Positions 1 to 10,199 of a stretch of DNA of 64,000 bases are shown in pieces. The notes under the pieces were generated by a model. It was not told where the DNA came from. It made no database searches and saw only the letters and a program-made list of their open reading frames with translations. Source of the DNA: Rhizobium acidisoli (lineage in GTDB: Bacteria; Pseudomonadota; Alphaproteobacteria; Rhizobiales; Rhizobiaceae). The position numbers were made by a program, and so were the translations under genes. How positions within the stretch are numbered: position 1 is the stretch's first letter; every line of letters begins with the position of its first letter. The DNA is taken from contig NZ_CP034998.1 in NCBI RefSeq assembly GCF_002531755.2, forward strand, positions 4,146,501 through 4,210,500, read 5' to 3'.

Positions 1-840
1 GAGTGGGTGGCGCCGGCCGACATCCGCATCGAGGAGATCGACGGCAAACGCCGCGCCCTTCTACTGACAACGGGTGAGGAAATTGCCATCGGCTCGATCG
101 AGAAGATGTCGAAATCGAAGAAGAACGTTGTCGATCCCGACGACATCATCGCTTCCTATGGCGCCGATACCGCCCGTTTCTTCGTTCTGTCCGACTCTCC
201 GCCGGAGCGCGATGTCATCTGGTCCGAAGCCGGCGTCGAAGGCGCCCATCGTTTCACCCAGCGTCTGTGGCGGCTGATTGCCGAAGCCGCGGACGCACTG
301 TCCGCCGTCGCGCCTGCGCCGGCAACCGAGGGGGAAGCACTGTCGATCTCCCAGGCCGCCCACAGGACCCTGAAGGCTGTCGAGAACGATTACGACAAGC
401 TCTGGTTCAACAAGGCCGTTGCCAGGATCTATGAGCTGGTGAATGCGCTGGCCGCGCCGATGACGAGAGTTGCGGCGGGCGAGGGTGATGCCACCTATCG
501 CGCGGCAGTGCGCAATGCCGCCGAGATCCTGATCCAGCTTGTCGCGCCGATGACGCCGCATCTGGCTGAGGAATGCTGGACCGCTCTCGGCAATGAAGGG
601 CTGCTTGCCCGGACCGGCTGGCCGCAATACGACGAAACGCTGGTTATCGAAAATGATGTCGTCCTGCCGGTCCAGATCAACGGCAAGAAACGCGCTGAAT
701 TGACAATTTCTCGCGACGCAGATCAGAATGCCGTCACCAACGCCGTGCTGGATCTGGATGCGGTGAAGAACGCGCTGAACGGACAGGCACCGAAAAAGAT
801 CATCGTGGTTCCCCAAAGGATTGTGAACATTGTCGTCTGA
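1..840 (+). CDS. leuS: Leucyl-tRNA synthetase, C-terminal part (5' end outside window)
   Basis: Attaches leucine to tRNA-Leu in the cytoplasm. The frame is open from base 1, so only the last 279 codons are present. The class I signature KMSKS is at bases 103-117 (followed by [11 protein letters not shown]), which closes the active site over ATP. It is followed by the helical anticodon-binding domain and the small C-terminal domain (VQINGKKR, then the [12 protein letters not shown] tail typical of LeuRS). Family proteins are roughly 860-880 residues, so about two thirds lies upstream. The stop codon overlaps the start of lptE by 11 bases, suggesting translational coupling. Confidence 0.97.
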   Translation, partial: EWVAPADIRIEEIDGKRRALLLTTGEEIAIGSIEKMSKSKKNVVDPDDIIASYGADTARFFVLSDSPPERDVIWSEAGVEGAHRFTQRLWRLIAEAADALSAVAPAPATEGEALSISQAAHRTLKAVENDYDKLWFNKAVARIYELVNALAAPMTRVAAGEGDATYRAAVRNAAEILIQLVAPMTPHLAEECWTALGNEGLLARTGWPQYDETLVIENDVVLPVQINGKKRAELTISRDADQNAVTNAVLDLDAVKNALNGQAPKKIIVVPQRIVNIVV

Positions 841-1351
841 TATCGCTTGCAAGCTGGCTCGCAACGCCGGCATCGCCATGATCCTTGCCTCGGCGGCTTT
901 TCTCTCTGCCTGCCAGGTCCGGCCGCTTTATTCGGAAAGTTCCGGTCTCACCGAAAAGCTGGCCGCGGTCGGCTTTTCCCCGGCGGGCAGCCGGATCGAG
1001 CAGCAGGTCCGTAATCATTTGATCTTCATGGCGTCGCGTGGTGCCGGCGAACCTGAAAAACCGGACTATCAGGTCGATCTGCACGTCACTTCATCCGTGG
1101 CCGATACGCTGCTGACGGATTCGGCCGATACGTCGCGTGCCGGTCGTGTCACCGTCAGCGTTACCTACACGCTGCGCGCGGCAACCGATAACCACGTCAT
1201 CAAGGCCGGCAGCCGCTCGACCACAGCACTGGTAGATTTCCCCGACCAGGAGTTCGCCAAGCAGCGGGCAATCCGCGATGCCCAGAACCGCGCGGCCGAT
1301 CAGGTGGCGGAATTCGTCGGGGCCGATATCGCCGCTGCGCTCAGCCGCTGA
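830..1351 (+). CDS. lptE: LPS-assembly lipoprotein LptE
   Basis: Outer-membrane lipoprotein that plugs LptD and helps insert lipopolysaccharide into the outer leaflet. The 173-residue product has a basic N-terminus, a hydrophobic stretch and a lipobox LSAC at residues 25-28, with Cys28 the predicted lipidated residue, followed by QVRPLYSES, the usual mature start in alphaproteobacterial LptE. The start used is TTG at 830, inside the end of leuS; an ATG at 878 would leave only about 11 residues before the lipid Cys, so the longer form gives a better signal peptide. The leuS-lptE-holA order is conserved in many proteobacteria. Assignment rests on lipobox, length and context. Confidence 0.88.
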   Translation: MSSDIACKLARNAGIAMILASAAFLSACQVRPLYSESSGLTEKLAAVGFSPAGSRIEQQVRNHLIFMASRGAGEPEKPDYQVDLHVTSSVADTLLTDSADTSRAGRVTVSVTYTLRAATDNHVIKAGSRSTTALVDFPDQEFAKQRAIRDAQNRAADQVAEFVGADIAAALSR

Positions 1352-1361
1352 GGGCGGGGAT

Positions 1362-2402
1362 GTGGCGGAGATAAAATCCCACGAATTCGAAACATTCCTG
1401 CAGAAATCGGCGCGGAACTATCGGATCTTTGTCATTTACGGACCCGACCGCGGTCTGGTGTCCGAGCGGGCCGGTCAGTTGGCCACTAAGACCGGTGTGG
1501 CCCTTGATGATCCCTTCTCACTGACCAAACTCGATATCGGCGACCTGCAGAAGGATCCCGGACGGTTGGTCGACGAGGCCCAATCTATCGGACTGTTCGG
1601 TGGTGAGAAGCTGATCTGGATCCGCGGCGCCGCCAACGAAAAATATCTTGTCGACCCCTTGGCGCTGCTGGCCGAAAAGCCACTCGAAGCCGCCCATCTG
1701 ATCGTCGAAGCCGGTGACTTAAAGAAGGGTTCGCTGCTACGCAAGACCGCCGAGGCAGCGCGATCGATCATGACGATCCCGTCTTATGCCGATGACAGCC
1801 GCGCCCTGAACACTCTGATCGATGCCGAATTGAGCGCAGAAAAGCTCGGCATCACGCCGGCCGCGCGCCAAGCTCTAATCGCCCTGATCGGGGGCGACCG
1901 CATCGCTTCACGCAACGAGGTGCGCAAGCTTGCGCTCTATTGCCGCGGCTTTCCGACGGTCGAAGAACATCACGTTACCGAAATAATCGGCGACGCCAGT
2001 GCGACATCCGTTGACGATGCCGTCGACGCCATTTTGAGCGGCGATCTCAACGGTTTTCTGCACGCAATGCAGAAGATCAGCAGCTCCAAAACCGCGATTT
2101 TTCTCGTGTTGCAGGCATGCCTGAAGCAGTTCCAGCTTCTCGATACCATGCGGGCCGAAATGGAAGAGAAGCACCTGCAGGCGCCTCAGATCATGCAGAC
2201 GATGGGCCGTCATTTGCATTTCCGCCGCAAGCCGATCATCGAACAGGCATTGCGCCAATGGACCGCGGAAGCCATCGCGCGTGAATCCAACCGCCTGCAG
2301 GCCGCCATTCTGCAAAGCCGCCGGCGACAGGTGCTGGAGGATAGCGTGGCGATGCAAACACTTCTGTCCACGACCCTTCAATCCGGCCGCAAATCCGCCT
2401 GA
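1362..2402 (+). CDS. holA: DNA polymerase III delta subunit
   Basis: Clamp-loader subunit that opens the beta sliding clamp. The 346-residue product (family about 340) begins AEIKSHEFETFL and carries the delta N-terminal pattern IFVIYGPDRGLVSERA, where the P-loop is degenerate as expected for delta, then the helical lid and the C-terminal collar domain. I chose GTG at 1362, 10 bases after the lptE stop and preceded by GGGCGGGG; the frame stays open to 1278 but that stretch lies inside lptE. The gene is convergent with parB, and a palindromic repeat fills the 60-base gap. Confidence 0.93.
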   Translation: MAEIKSHEFETFLQKSARNYRIFVIYGPDRGLVSERAGQLATKTGVALDDPFSLTKLDIGDLQKDPGRLVDEAQSIGLFGGEKLIWIRGAANEKYLVDPLALLAEKPLEAAHLIVEAGDLKKGSLLRKTAEAARSIMTIPSYADDSRALNTLIDAELSAEKLGITPAARQALIALIGGDRIASRNEVRKLALYCRGFPTVEEHHVTEIIGDASATSVDDAVDAILSGDLNGFLHAMQKISSSKTAIFLVLQACLKQFQLLDTMRAEMEEKHLQAPQIMQTMGRHLHFRRKPIIEQALRQWTAEAIARESNRLQAAILQSRRRQVLEDSVAMQTLLSTTLQSGRKSA

Positions 2403-2414
2403 CCGAGTTTCATC

Positions 2415-2465
2415 AATGCATGTCGTTATCCCGGAACTGCTGCGCAGCTCCGGCAACTTGCATTA
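2415..2465. repeat. Palindromic intergenic repeat, copy A (between holA and parB)
   Basis: An imperfect inverted repeat: the left arm starts AATGCATGTCGTTATCCCGG and the right arm ends CTCCGGCAACTTGCATTA. It sits between the convergent holA and parB stops and covers the parB stop codon. About 42 of 50 positions match the reverse complement of the copy at 45840-45890, and a more diverged copy lies at 29715-29759. It probably forms a hairpin in both transcripts and may act as a bidirectional terminator, although no U-run follows. Confidence 0.75.
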
Positions 2466-3344
2466 ACGTCTTTCGAGCAGACGGCAGATTTCCTCGAGCT
2501 GCTCCAGCGACTTGTAGGAAATTTTGATCTGGCCGCCGCTCGTCTTGTGATTGATTGCAACATCGAGGCCGAGTGCATCGGACAGCGTCCGCTCCAGGGC
2601 CAGCGTGTCTGAATCCTTCTGATCTCGCCGCGAGGCGGCCAGCTGCGGCTCGGATTGAGCTTTGATATTGTTTTGCGCCAGCTTTTCCGCATCGCGCACC
2701 GACATGCCTTTGGCAACGATGGTGCGAGCAAGACCTGCTGGATCCGGCGTCGAAACCAGTGCGCGCGCATGCCCGGCCGACAAGCTGCCGGCGGCCAGCA
2801 GATCGCGAACCGGATCGGGCAGCTTCAGCAGCCGCAACGAGTTTGCAACGTGGCTGCGGCTCTTGCCGATGATTTCGCCGAGGTCGTTTTGCGTATAACC
2901 ATATTCGGCAATCAGCTGCTCGTAACCCAGAGCCTCTTCGAGGGGATTGAGATCGGCGCGCTGTACGTTTTCGACAATGGCGATCTCCAGCGCCGTCTTG
3001 TCATCCACATCCCGGACAATCACGGGGATCTCGATCAACCCAGCCAATTGGGCGGCACGCCAGCGTCGCTCGCCGGCGATGATCTCGTATCGATCGCGAT
3101 CCATTGTCCGCACGACGATCGGCTGCACGATACCGTGCTGGCGAATGGAGCTGGCGAGATCGTGCAGTTCGGTGTCATCGAAGAAACGACGAGGATTGCG
3201 CGGATTGCGGCTGACGAACTCGATGGGGATCATTCTGTCGGCGCTGATCGCCCGCTCGGCTTCCACCGGGACAGGCTGATCCATTTCGCCAATCAGCGCC
3301 GCAAGGCCACGGCCCAATCGCCTTTTCGATACATCGTCATTCAT
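2463..3344 (-). CDS. parB: Chromosome-partitioning protein ParB
   Basis: Binds parS palindromes near the origin, spreads as a CTP-dependent clamp, and drives origin segregation with ParA. 293 residues, normal length. The N-terminal ParA-stimulating motif is RRLGRGLAALIGE (residues 8-20); the CTP-binding ParB domain has NPRNPRRFF (47-55) and GERRWRAAQL (91-100); the helix-turn-helix includes IIGKSRSHVANSLRLL near 155-170; and a dimerisation region closes the C-terminus. It starts at ATG 3344, 27 bases after the parA stop, as the last gene of the origin-proximal leftward series. Matching parS sites are at 4768, 6757 and 13095. Confidence 0.97.
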   Translation of the reverse strand: MNDDVSKRRLGRGLAALIGEMDQPVPVEAERAISADRMIPIEFVSRNPRNPRRFFDDTELHDLASSIRQHGIVQPIVVRTMDRDRYEIIAGERRWRAAQLAGLIEIPVIVRDVDDKTALEIAIVENVQRADLNPLEEALGYEQLIAEYGYTQNDLGEIIGKSRSHVANSLRLLKLPDPVRDLLAAGSLSAGHARALVSTPDPAGLARTIVAKGMSVRDAEKLAQNNIKAQSEPQLAASRRDQKDSDTLALERTLSDALGLDVAINHKTSGGQIKISYKSLEQLEEICRLLERR

Positions 3345-3371
3345 GATCCAAACTCACCCCTGCAATGATAG

Positions 3372-4166
3372 TTACGCTGCCAGCCGCTGGCGCTCGCGTT
3401 GAATGACCTCCGAGGCCAGCTGCAGATAGGCCTGACTGCCCGCGCATTTCAGATCATAGAGAATGGCTGGCTTGCCGTAGGAGGGCGCCTCGGAGACCCG
3501 TACGTTGCGCGGAATTAACGTGTGGTAAACCTTTTCACCGAGATGTGTGCGCACATCATTGACCACTTGCTGGGCAAGATTGTTGCGCGCATCGAACATC
3601 GTCAAGACGATCCCCTGGATATCCAGACGCGGGTTCACCGTCCTGCGAACCTGGCTGACGGTCTCGAGCAATTGGCTCAACCCTTCCAGCGCGAAGAATT
3701 CGCACTGCAGCGGCACCAGCACCGAATGGGCTGCCGCCATCGCATTCATCGTCAGCAGGTTGAACGAGGGCGGGCAATCCAGGAGAATATACGAAAATGC
3801 CATGGCTTCGGGCGACGACAGCGCCTTGCGCAATTTGAATACCCGATCGCTCTGCTGCGAGATCTCCATCTCGACACCGAGCAGATCCATCGTCGAAGGA
3901 ACGATGAAAAGATTGGGCACGGCGGTTTCGAGCGTCACTTCGGTTATTCCACGCTCGCCGATCATCAGGTCGTACGAGGAGAGCTTGCGGTCCCGACGGT
4001 CGATGCCAAGACCAGTGCTGGCATTGCCCTGCGGATCGAGATCGACGATCAGGACACGCTCGCCAATAGCAGCGAGCGCTGTTGCCAGGTTGATAGCGGT
4101 GGTCGTTTTGCCAACGCCACCCTTTTGATTTGCGATGGTGATAATCCGATGTCGTTCGCCAGCCAT
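3372..4166 (-). CDS. parA: Chromosome-partitioning ATPase ParA
   Basis: Deviant Walker ATPase that forms DNA-bound dimers and moves ParB-parS complexes. 264 residues; Walker A is KGGVGKTT at residues 15-22 with the signature first Lys of the ParA/MinD family. LIVDLDPQGNASTGL is the A' region and YILLDCPPSF the Walker B region. The short N-terminus without a DNA-binding domain marks the chromosomal rather than the plasmid RepA type. It lies 20 bases downstream of the rsmG stop, in the usual rsmG-parA-parB order. Confidence 0.97.
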   Translation of the reverse strand: MAGERHRIITIANQKGGVGKTTTAINLATALAAIGERVLIVDLDPQGNASTGLGIDRRDRKLSSYDLMIGERGITEVTLETAVPNLFIVPSTMDLLGVEMEISQQSDRVFKLRKALSSPEAMAFSYILLDCPPSFNLLTMNAMAAAHSVLVPLQCEFFALEGLSQLLETVSQVRRTVNPRLDIQGIVLTMFDARNNLAQQVVNDVRTHLGEKVYHTLIPRNVRVSEAPSYGKPAILYDLKCAGSQAYLQLASEVIQRERQRLAA

Positions 4167-4185
4167 TGCCGCAATATCCGATCTG

Positions 4186-4803
4186 TTAAACCAAGCGCCG
4201 GAGATTCGATATTTCCAGAATGACAGATTCCTGCTCGACGGCGCTACTATGTTCTAACAGATCGAATTCCCACCGACCACGTGCTTTGTCGATTTCCCTC
4301 AGGTAATCCCGGCCTTTATGAAAAAAGCCGCGGCAATCTTTTTCGCCCAGCATCCAGGGAGCAGAATATTCGAGGAGTCTGTCAAGATCGGCGAGCGCCC
4401 GGGCCGAAATCGCCCCGCATTCCCCGATCTCCGCATGGGCATCTTCGATCCGGCTGCTGTGCACGCTGCCGCGGGCATTTGTTTCCCGCAGCGCTGTTCG
4501 GAGGAAAGCGGCCTTCTTGTGATTGCTCTCGACCAGATGCACCCATCCGTCCTTCAGTTCGGCCAGGAAGATCGCCGTGATGACGCCGGGAAAACCGCCG
4601 CCGCTTCCGAGGTCGGCCCAGATCACCGGCTTGGGATGGATTTGAAACACTTGGCTGCTGTCGGCGATGTGCCGGTTCCAGAGATCGTCGAGCGTCGACG
4701 GCGCCACCAGGTTGATGGTTTTTGCCCATTTCTGAAAGAGCGCCGAGAAGTGTTGAAGCCGTTCCTGTGTTTCACGTGAAACACGTAAACCGTTTAATTC
4801 CAT
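4186..4803 (-). CDS. rsmG: 16S rRNA (guanine527-N7)-methyltransferase RsmG
   Basis: Methylates G527 in the 530 loop of 16S rRNA using SAM. The 205-residue product has the SAM-binding motif [10 protein letters not shown] at residues 64-73 and the family motif [19 protein letters not shown] before it. I used ATG at 4803, preceded by GAGAGTAAGA; an in-frame TTG at 4815 would add four residues. A perfect 16-bp parS is embedded in the coding sequence at 4768-4783 and read as VSRET, so the N-terminus is constrained by both protein and partition function. It follows mnmG by 22 bases. Confidence 0.95.
   Translation of the reverse strand: MELNGLRVSRETQERLQHFSALFQKWAKTINLVAPSTLDDLWNRHIADSSQVFQIHPKPVIWADLGSGGGFPGVITAIFLAELKDGWVHLVESNHKKAAFLRTALRETNARGSVHSSRIEDAHAEIGECGAISARALADLDRLLEYSAPWMLGEKDCRGFFHKGRDYLREIDKARGRWEFDLLEHSSAVEQESVILEISNLRRLV
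4768..4783. promoter_or_regulatory. parS site 1 (perfect)
   Basis: TGTTTCACGTGAAACA, an exact match to the ParB-binding consensus known from Bacillus and many other bacteria, within the rsmG N-terminal codons, about 6.6 kb from the DnaA boxes and 0.6 kb from parA. Confidence 0.95.
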
Positions 4804-4825
4804 TCTTACTCTCAATATCTTGTAT

Positions 4826-6703
4826 CTAGGCGCTATATCGCTCGGAGGTGTTGCGCCGACGCAGATGCACGAGCAACAGCGCGACGGCCGCCGGAGTCAT
4901 CCCTTCAACGATTGCGGCCTGGGCAATATTGAAAGGGCGAGCAGCGCCGAGCTTGGCCTTAAGCTCGTTCGAAAGGCCGGACAGCGCCGCATAGTCGAAA
5001 TCAGCCGGTATATGCCGGTCCTCGTCGCGCTGCTGATCGGCGATCGCCGCGGCCTGCCGGTCGAGGTAGACCGAATAGCCCGCTTCGATTTGCAATGCCT
5101 CCGCGACTTTCCCGGAAATCGCCCCCAGCTCTTCAGGCCACACCTTTCGCAGGATATCAAAATCATAGTTCGGATAGGAGAGCAGGTCATAAGCCGTTCG
5201 GCGCTGGCCGTCGAGATTGATGTTCAAACCGACGCGCCGCGCCTCGTTCGGCGTCAACGTCAATGACTGCAGAAGCATCCGACCCGCTTCGATTTCTGTC
5301 TGATAGCGTGTGAATCGCTGTTTTCGTTCGCCGCTCACACATCCGAGCTGCATCGCCAACGGCGTTAGCCGCATATCGGCATTGTCTGCCCTTAGCGTCA
5401 GCCGATATTCCGCGCGCGATGTAAACATTCGGTACGGTTCCGTAACGCCGCGCGATGTCAGATCATCAATCATCACGCCGATATAGGAATTTGTACGGCT
5501 GAAATGAAACGGATCCGAATCGCTGCTTCGCAATGCAGCATTCAACCCGGCGGCCAAGCCTTGGGCGGCCGCTTCCTCGTAACCGGTCGTGCCATTGATC
5601 TGACCCGCGAGAAAAAGGCCGCTCAGCCGTTTGACCTCGAGCGAGGGTGTCAGCTCTCTCGGATCGACATGATCATATTCGATCGCGTAACCCGGCTGAA
5701 TGATTCTCGCCCTCTCAAGCCCGGGAATCGTCTTGATGAATTCGGCCTGGACCTCTGCCGGCAGAGATGTCGAGATCCCGTTTGGATAGACGGTATCATC
5801 GTCGAGACCTTCCGGCTCAAGAAAGACCTGATGTCCGTCCCGCTCTCCGAACTTAACGAGCTTGTCTTCGATCGACGGACAATAGCGCGGACCCACGCCT
5901 TCGATCTGGCCGGAATACATGGCAGACCGCATGATGTTGTCGACGATGATGCGGTGTGTCGCCTCGGTCGTCCGGGTGACCCCACATTCGATCTGCGGAG
6001 TGGTAATTGCATCGGTCATCAGCGAAAAGGGGACAAGCTCCTCGTCGGGCCCCTGTCGGCCAACGGCCTGCCAGTCGATGGTCTTTCCCTCCAACCGCGC
6101 CGGTGTCCCGGTCTTCAACCGTCCCAGCCGCAATCCAAGCCTGGCCAGGGTGGCCGACAGCCCAATCGACGGTGCTTCACCAACGCGACCAGCCGGCGTC
6201 TTCTCTGAACCGATATGAATGAGGCCGCGAAGAAAGGTCCCGGTCGTCAGTACAACGGCCGCCGCTCCAAGCACGCGGCCGTCCTGCATGATCACCCCGG
6301 CCACGCGGCCATCGACGACCTTCACATCAAAGGCGTCGCCTTCGACGATATCCAGACCGGCAGTGGCCTCGATCGCCGCCAACATCGCCAAACGATAAAG
6401 TTTTCGATCGGCCTGGGTCCGCGGTCCGCGCACGGCCGCGCCTTTTTTCTTGTTCAGCATCCTGAACTGGATGCCGGCGACATCGGCGACGCGCCCCATG
6501 AGCCCGTCCATCGCGTCGATCTCGCGAACCAAATGGCCCTTGCCGAGCCCGCCGATTGCCGGATTGCAGGACATCACCCCGATCGTATCGCGTCTATGTG
6601 TCACCAAAGCGGTTTTGGCGCCAAGGCGCGCGGCCGCACTGGCGGCTTCCGACCCCGCATGGCCGCCACCGATCACAATGACATCATAGACATTATCGGA
6701 CAT
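4826..6703 (-). CDS. mnmG: tRNA uridine-5-carboxymethylaminomethyl modification enzyme MnmG (GidA)
   Basis: FAD enzyme that, with MnmE, installs the cmnm5 group on wobble U34 of several tRNAs. 625 residues, usual length. The dinucleotide-binding motif GGGHAG is at residues 12-17, [13 protein letters not shown] is the GidA signature, and [18 protein letters not shown] is the second family signature. The start is ATG 6703, with TTGGAG seven bases upstream; an in-frame TTG at 6715 is less likely. It is downstream of mnmE with a short gap holding two parS-like palindromes. Confidence 0.97.
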   Translation of the reverse strand: MSDNVYDVIVIGGGHAGSEAASAAARLGAKTALVTHRRDTIGVMSCNPAIGGLGKGHLVREIDAMDGLMGRVADVAGIQFRMLNKKKGAAVRGPRTQADRKLYRLAMLAAIEATAGLDIVEGDAFDVKVVDGRVAGVIMQDGRVLGAAAVVLTTGTFLRGLIHIGSEKTPAGRVGEAPSIGLSATLARLGLRLGRLKTGTPARLEGKTIDWQAVGRQGPDEELVPFSLMTDAITTPQIECGVTRTTEATHRIIVDNIMRSAMYSGQIEGVGPRYCPSIEDKLVKFGERDGHQVFLEPEGLDDDTVYPNGISTSLPAEVQAEFIKTIPGLERARIIQPGYAIEYDHVDPRELTPSLEVKRLSGLFLAGQINGTTGYEEAAAQGLAAGLNAALRSSDSDPFHFSRTNSYIGVMIDDLTSRGVTEPYRMFTSRAEYRLTLRADNADMRLTPLAMQLGCVSGERKQRFTRYQTEIEAGRMLLQSLTLTPNEARRVGLNINLDGQRRTAYDLLSYPNYDFDILRKVWPEELGAISGKVAEALQIEAGYSVYLDRQAAAIADQQRDEDRHIPADFDYAALSGLSNELKAKLGAARPFNIAQAAIVEGMTPAAVALLLVHLRRRNTSERYSA

Positions 6704-6725
6704 CCGATACTCCAACTCACCCGTC

Positions 6726-6739
6726 GTTTCAGGTGAAAC
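6726..6739. promoter_or_regulatory. parS-like palindrome with mismatched centre
   Basis: GTTTCAGGTGAAAC keeps both parS arms but reads CAGGTG instead of CACGTG in the core. It lies 18 bases from a better site in the mnmG-mnmE gap. It could be a weak ParB site or a decayed copy. Confidence 0.5.
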
Positions 6740-6756
6740 CGAGGCATAAACCCCGG

Positions 6757-6772
6757 TGTTTCACGTGAATCA
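6757..6772. promoter_or_regulatory. parS site 2 (one mismatch)
   Basis: TGTTTCACGTGAATCA differs from the parS consensus at one arm position. It spans the mnmE stop codon and the gap before mnmG, about 4.7 kb from the DnaA boxes. Confidence 0.88.
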
Positions 6773-8089
6773 CTTGCCGATACAAAACTCTGAGAAGATT
6801 ACGCCGAGCAGCTGCTCGACATCCACTCTGCCGGTAATTCTGCCCAAATAGTCCGCAGCAATGCGAAGCTGTTCGGTGCGCAGCTCAAGATTGACATCCG
6901 TCGCCGAGATGGCGTTCTCAAGCGCCGCCAAACATTTCGCCAGCGAATCCTTATGCCGTTGGCGGCTGGGAATTGCCATGGACAGGCCGGTAAGCCGCGT
7001 CGCAACGCTGTTGCCGATCACCTGCCGCAATTCCAACAAGCCGTCACCCGTTGTCGTCGAGATCTGCAGGTCGTAATGACCCGAGACGACATCGACGAGA
7101 TCCTTCTTCGTCCCGACAGTAACATGTGGCGAAGCCTGGTCCAAGTCGTCAGGGAGCAGGGGGTTTGTCATGTCGACTAGCAGCAGCACCAGATCGGCAT
7201 CACGGAGCGCGACACGTGCGCGCCGCACGCCCTCCATCTCGACCCGGTCATCCGCCTCGCGAAGACCCGCCGTGTCATAAAGCTTGATCAGGTAGCCATC
7301 AATATCGAAATCGACCTGCAGGACATCGCGGGTGGTTCCGGCGATATCCGTGACAATCGCCACGTCGCGTCGCGCGAGAGCGTTCAGCAGGCTGGATTTC
7401 CCCGCGTTCGGCGCCCCGGCGATGACCACCTTGAAGCCGTCCCGGATAATCTCTCCCGCCGAGGCTGCCGACAGGTGCTGCCCGATATCATGGTGTAGCC
7501 TTTCCATCTCAGCCCAGACCATGTCGGATACTGAGCCCGGAACATCATCCTCGTCGGGAAAATCAAGTTCCGCCTCGATCAGCGCGCGGGCGCGCGTTAA
7601 TCGTTTCGCCCACGAATCGTAAATCAGGGAAAGCCCGCCGGCACTCTGTTCGACCGCAAGACGCCGCTGCATCTCGGTCTCGGCGCCGATAAGATCGGCC
7701 AGGCCTTCGGCTTCGACGAGATCGAGCTTACCGTTTTCAAAAGCGCGGCGGGAGAACTCGCCCTCACCCGCCATCCGAACGCCTGGCATTTCACCAAGGG
7801 CCTCAAACAGCGCCGCCAGCACGGCTTTGCTGCCGTGCAGCTGAAGTTCGGCGACGTCTTCGCCGGTAAACGAGTGTGGCCCAGGAAAAAACAATACGAG
7901 GCCGCTGTCGATCGGCTGGTTGTTACGAGTCCGAATCGTTCGCCGTACGGCATATCGGGCTGTCGGCACTGATCCGACGAGCCTCGCCAATATGTCTTTG
8001 GTCAACGGGCCGCTGATTCGAACGACCGACACACCTGAGGGTGTGGCACCGCTCGATAGCGCATAGATCGTATCATGCAACATGGCCAT
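6770..8089 (-). CDS. mnmE: tRNA modification GTPase MnmE (TrmE)
   Basis: Partner of MnmG in wobble-uridine modification. 439 residues. The N-terminal tetrahydrofolate-binding domain begins [12 protein letters not shown]. The central G domain has the P-loop GAPNAGKSS near residue 225, DIAGTTRD (G2) and DTAGLRE (G3). The C-terminal FCIGK motif carries the Cys implicated in catalysis and ends the protein exactly as expected. ATG 8089 has AGGCG upstream; ATG 8083 is an equal alternative, and the frame stays open to a TTG at 8128. Confidence 0.96.
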   Translation of the reverse strand: MAMLHDTIYALSSGATPSGVSVVRISGPLTKDILARLVGSVPTARYAVRRTIRTRNNQPIDSGLVLFFPGPHSFTGEDVAELQLHGSKAVLAALFEALGEMPGVRMAGEGEFSRRAFENGKLDLVEAEGLADLIGAETEMQRRLAVEQSAGGLSLIYDSWAKRLTRARALIEAELDFPDEDDVPGSVSDMVWAEMERLHHDIGQHLSAASAGEIIRDGFKVVIAGAPNAGKSSLLNALARRDVAIVTDIAGTTRDVLQVDFDIDGYLIKLYDTAGLREADDRVEMEGVRRARVALRDADLVLLLVDMTNPLLPDDLDQASPHVTVGTKKDLVDVVSGHYDLQISTTTGDGLLELRQVIGNSVATRLTGLSMAIPSRQRHKDSLAKCLAALENAISATDVNLELRTEQLRIAADYLGRITGRVDVEQLLGVIFSEFCIGK

Positions 8090-8191
8090 ATCGCCTGTTT
8101 CGGTTCGAGCCCGAATCGATCCTGCCAAACAGAAAAGCTGGCGACATCGTTCGGATGCCTCCAGCTTCTATAGGATGAATCCGGCTAAGGA

Positions 8192-9457
8192 TTATGTATT
8201 CATCGAGTCGAAGAAGTCGGAATTGTTCTTCGTCTGCTTCAGCTTGTCGATCAGGAATTCGATCGCATCGGTCGTGCCCATCGGGGCCAGAATGCGGCGG
8301 AGGACGAAGATCTTCTGCAGATCCTGGCGCGGAACGAGCAGGTCTTCCTTACGCGTGCCGGACTTCAGAATGTCCATCGCCGGGAAGATACGCTTGTCGG
8401 CGACCTTGCGATCGAGGACGATTTCCGAGTTGCCGGTACCCTTGAACTCTTCGAAGATGACTTCGTCCATGCGGCTGCCGGTATCGATCAGCGCGGTGGC
8501 GATAATCGTCAGCGAACCGCCTTCCTCGATGTTGCGGGCAGCACCGAAGAAACGCTTCGGCCGCTGCAGGGCGTTGGCGTCGACACCGCCGGTCAGGACC
8601 TTGCCTGAGGAGGGAACGACGGTGTTGTAGGCACGACCGAGACGGGTGATCGAATCGAGCAGGATAACGACGTCGCGGCCATGCTCGACAAGGCGCTTCG
8701 CCTTTTCGATGACCATCTCCGCCACCTGGACGTGGCGCACGGCCGGTTCATCGAAGGTCGAGGAGATGACCTCGCCGCGGACGGAACGCTGCATGTCGGT
8801 CACTTCCTCGGGGCGTTCATCGATCAGAAGAACGATGAGATAGCATTCCGGATGGTTTGCCGTGATCGAATGGGCGATATTCTGCAGCAGCACGGTCTTA
8901 CCGGTGCGCGGCGGCGCGACGATCAGTCCGCGCTGGCCCTTGCCGAGCGGCGCCACCAGGTCGATGACGCGCGGCGACAGATCCTTGGAAGTGGGGATCT
9001 CGAGTTCCATCTTGAAACGCTCGTTCGGATAGAGCGGCGTCAGATTGTCGAAATGAACCTTGTGACGGATCTTTTCCGGATCGTCGAAATTGATGGTGTT
9101 GACTTTCAGCAGCGCGAAATAGCGCTCGCCTTCTTTGGGTCCCCGGATCGGCCCTTCGACCGTATCGCCTGTTTTGAGCGAGAACCGGCGAATCTGCGAG
9201 GGGGAGATATAGATATCGTCCGGACCCGGCAGGTAGTTTGCATTGGCCGAACGCAGAAAACCGAAACCATCCTGCAGAACCTCGACGACCCCTTCGCCGA
9301 TAATTTCGACATCCTGGCTGGCAAGCATTTTGAGGATCGCAAACATCAGCTCCTGCTTGCGCATCGTGCTGGCATTCTCGACCTCGAGCGATTCGGCGAA
9401 AGCCAGAAGATCCGTCGGGGATTTGCTTTTAAGTTCCTGAAGCTTCATTTCAGCCAT
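8192..9457 (-). CDS. rho: Transcription termination factor Rho
   Basis: Hexameric RNA helicase that ends untranslated transcripts. 421 residues, canonical length. The N-terminal Rho domain includes [15 protein letters not shown]; the cold-shock-like RNA-binding fold holds GFGFLRS (RNP-1); the ATPase has Walker [14 protein letters not shown] and Walker [37 protein letters not shown] is the Q/R-loop region. Start ATG 9457. It lies 199 bases downstream of hemJ with a hairpin between them, so it likely has its own promoter. Confidence 0.98.
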   Translation of the reverse strand: MAEMKLQELKSKSPTDLLAFAESLEVENASTMRKQELMFAILKMLASQDVEIIGEGVVEVLQDGFGFLRSANANYLPGPDDIYISPSQIRRFSLKTGDTVEGPIRGPKEGERYFALLKVNTINFDDPEKIRHKVHFDNLTPLYPNERFKMELEIPTSKDLSPRVIDLVAPLGKGQRGLIVAPPRTGKTVLLQNIAHSITANHPECYLIVLLIDERPEEVTDMQRSVRGEVISSTFDEPAVRHVQVAEMVIEKAKRLVEHGRDVVILLDSITRLGRAYNTVVPSSGKVLTGGVDANALQRPKRFFGAARNIEEGGSLTIIATALIDTGSRMDEVIFEEFKGTGNSEIVLDRKVADKRIFPAMDILKSGTRKEDLLVPRQDLQKIFVLRRILAPMGTTDAIEFLIDKLKQTKNNSDFFDSMNT

Positions 9458-9638
9458 GAAGTGACCAATACTCTTTTCAATTTTGAAGGGGAAAGGCGAT
9501 GTTGGGTCGTATTCGGTACCGCGAAAGGGCTCGCAGACGACTGAACTCTACACACATGCCACGTAGATGAGTTGCGCGGAAAATAGCGACTCGCAATCGC
9601 CGCCGCAAGAGGGCTGCTTAAAATGAAGCAAATTTAAC

Positions 9639-9660
9639 CTGAGGGCGATTTTCGCCTCAG
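9639..9660 (-). terminator. Hairpin after hemJ
   Basis: CTGAGGGCG and CGCCTCAG arms around a TTT loop overlap the hemJ stop codon. The following minus-strand bases are only moderately T-rich, so this may be a weak terminator or a stabilising hairpin separating hemE-hemJ from rho. Confidence 0.45.
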
Positions 9661-10199
9661 AACGGCTTCACCACGACAAGGATCACGATCACGATCATCA
9701 GCAAGGTCGGCGCTTCGTTCATGAAGCGCCAATAGCGCGCGGAGCGGCGATTTTCATCTTGCTCGAAGGCGCGGACCGCGCGGCTGAAAAACATATGAAC
9801 ACCGGTCAGCAGCACGACGAGGCCGATCTTGGCATGCAGCCAGCCGCCCTGGAATCCATAGACGGACCAGGCGAGATAGAGGCCGAAAATCCACGTCAGC
9901 ATCATCGCCGGCGTCATGATGATCCGAAGCAGCCGGCGCTCCATCACCTTGAAGGTTTCCGATTGCACCGAGCCCGGTTCGGCATCGGTGTGGTAGATGA
10001 ACAGCCGCGGCATATAGAACAACCCGGCCATCCAGGAAATCACCGCGATGATGTGCAGCGCCTTGATCCAGAGATAGAGATTATCAGGGTTCCAGGCGAA
10101 AAGCCCGACCGCCATCAGCGCGAAGAAAACCAGCGCAAAATGGGCGCGCCGGCGGGCATAGGCGCCGGGTCTGCGATCGGTCTGCCTTTCCATCGTCAC
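9657..10199 (-). CDS. hemJ: Protoporphyrinogen IX oxidase HemJ
   Basis: Inner-membrane, heme-binding enzyme that oxidises protoporphyrinogen IX to protoporphyrin IX in heme synthesis. The 180-residue product has about four membrane segments: 22-38, 46-70 ([18 protein letters not shown], containing the conserved His), 95-115 and 125-140, plus a hydrophobic C-terminal tail. GTG at 10199 overlaps the hemE stop as GTGA, supporting coupling; ATG 10193 would remove two residues. Its place directly behind hemE, another heme-pathway enzyme, supports the call over an uncharacterised UPF0093 label. Confidence 0.92.
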   Translation of the reverse strand: MTMERQTDRRPGAYARRRAHFALVFFALMAVGLFAWNPDNLYLWIKALHIIAVISWMAGLFYMPRLFIYHTDAEPGSVQSETFKVMERRLLRIIMTPAMMLTWIFGLYLAWSVYGFQGGWLHAKIGLVVLLTGVHMFFSRAVRAFEQDENRRSARYWRFMNEAPTLLMIVIVILVVVKPF

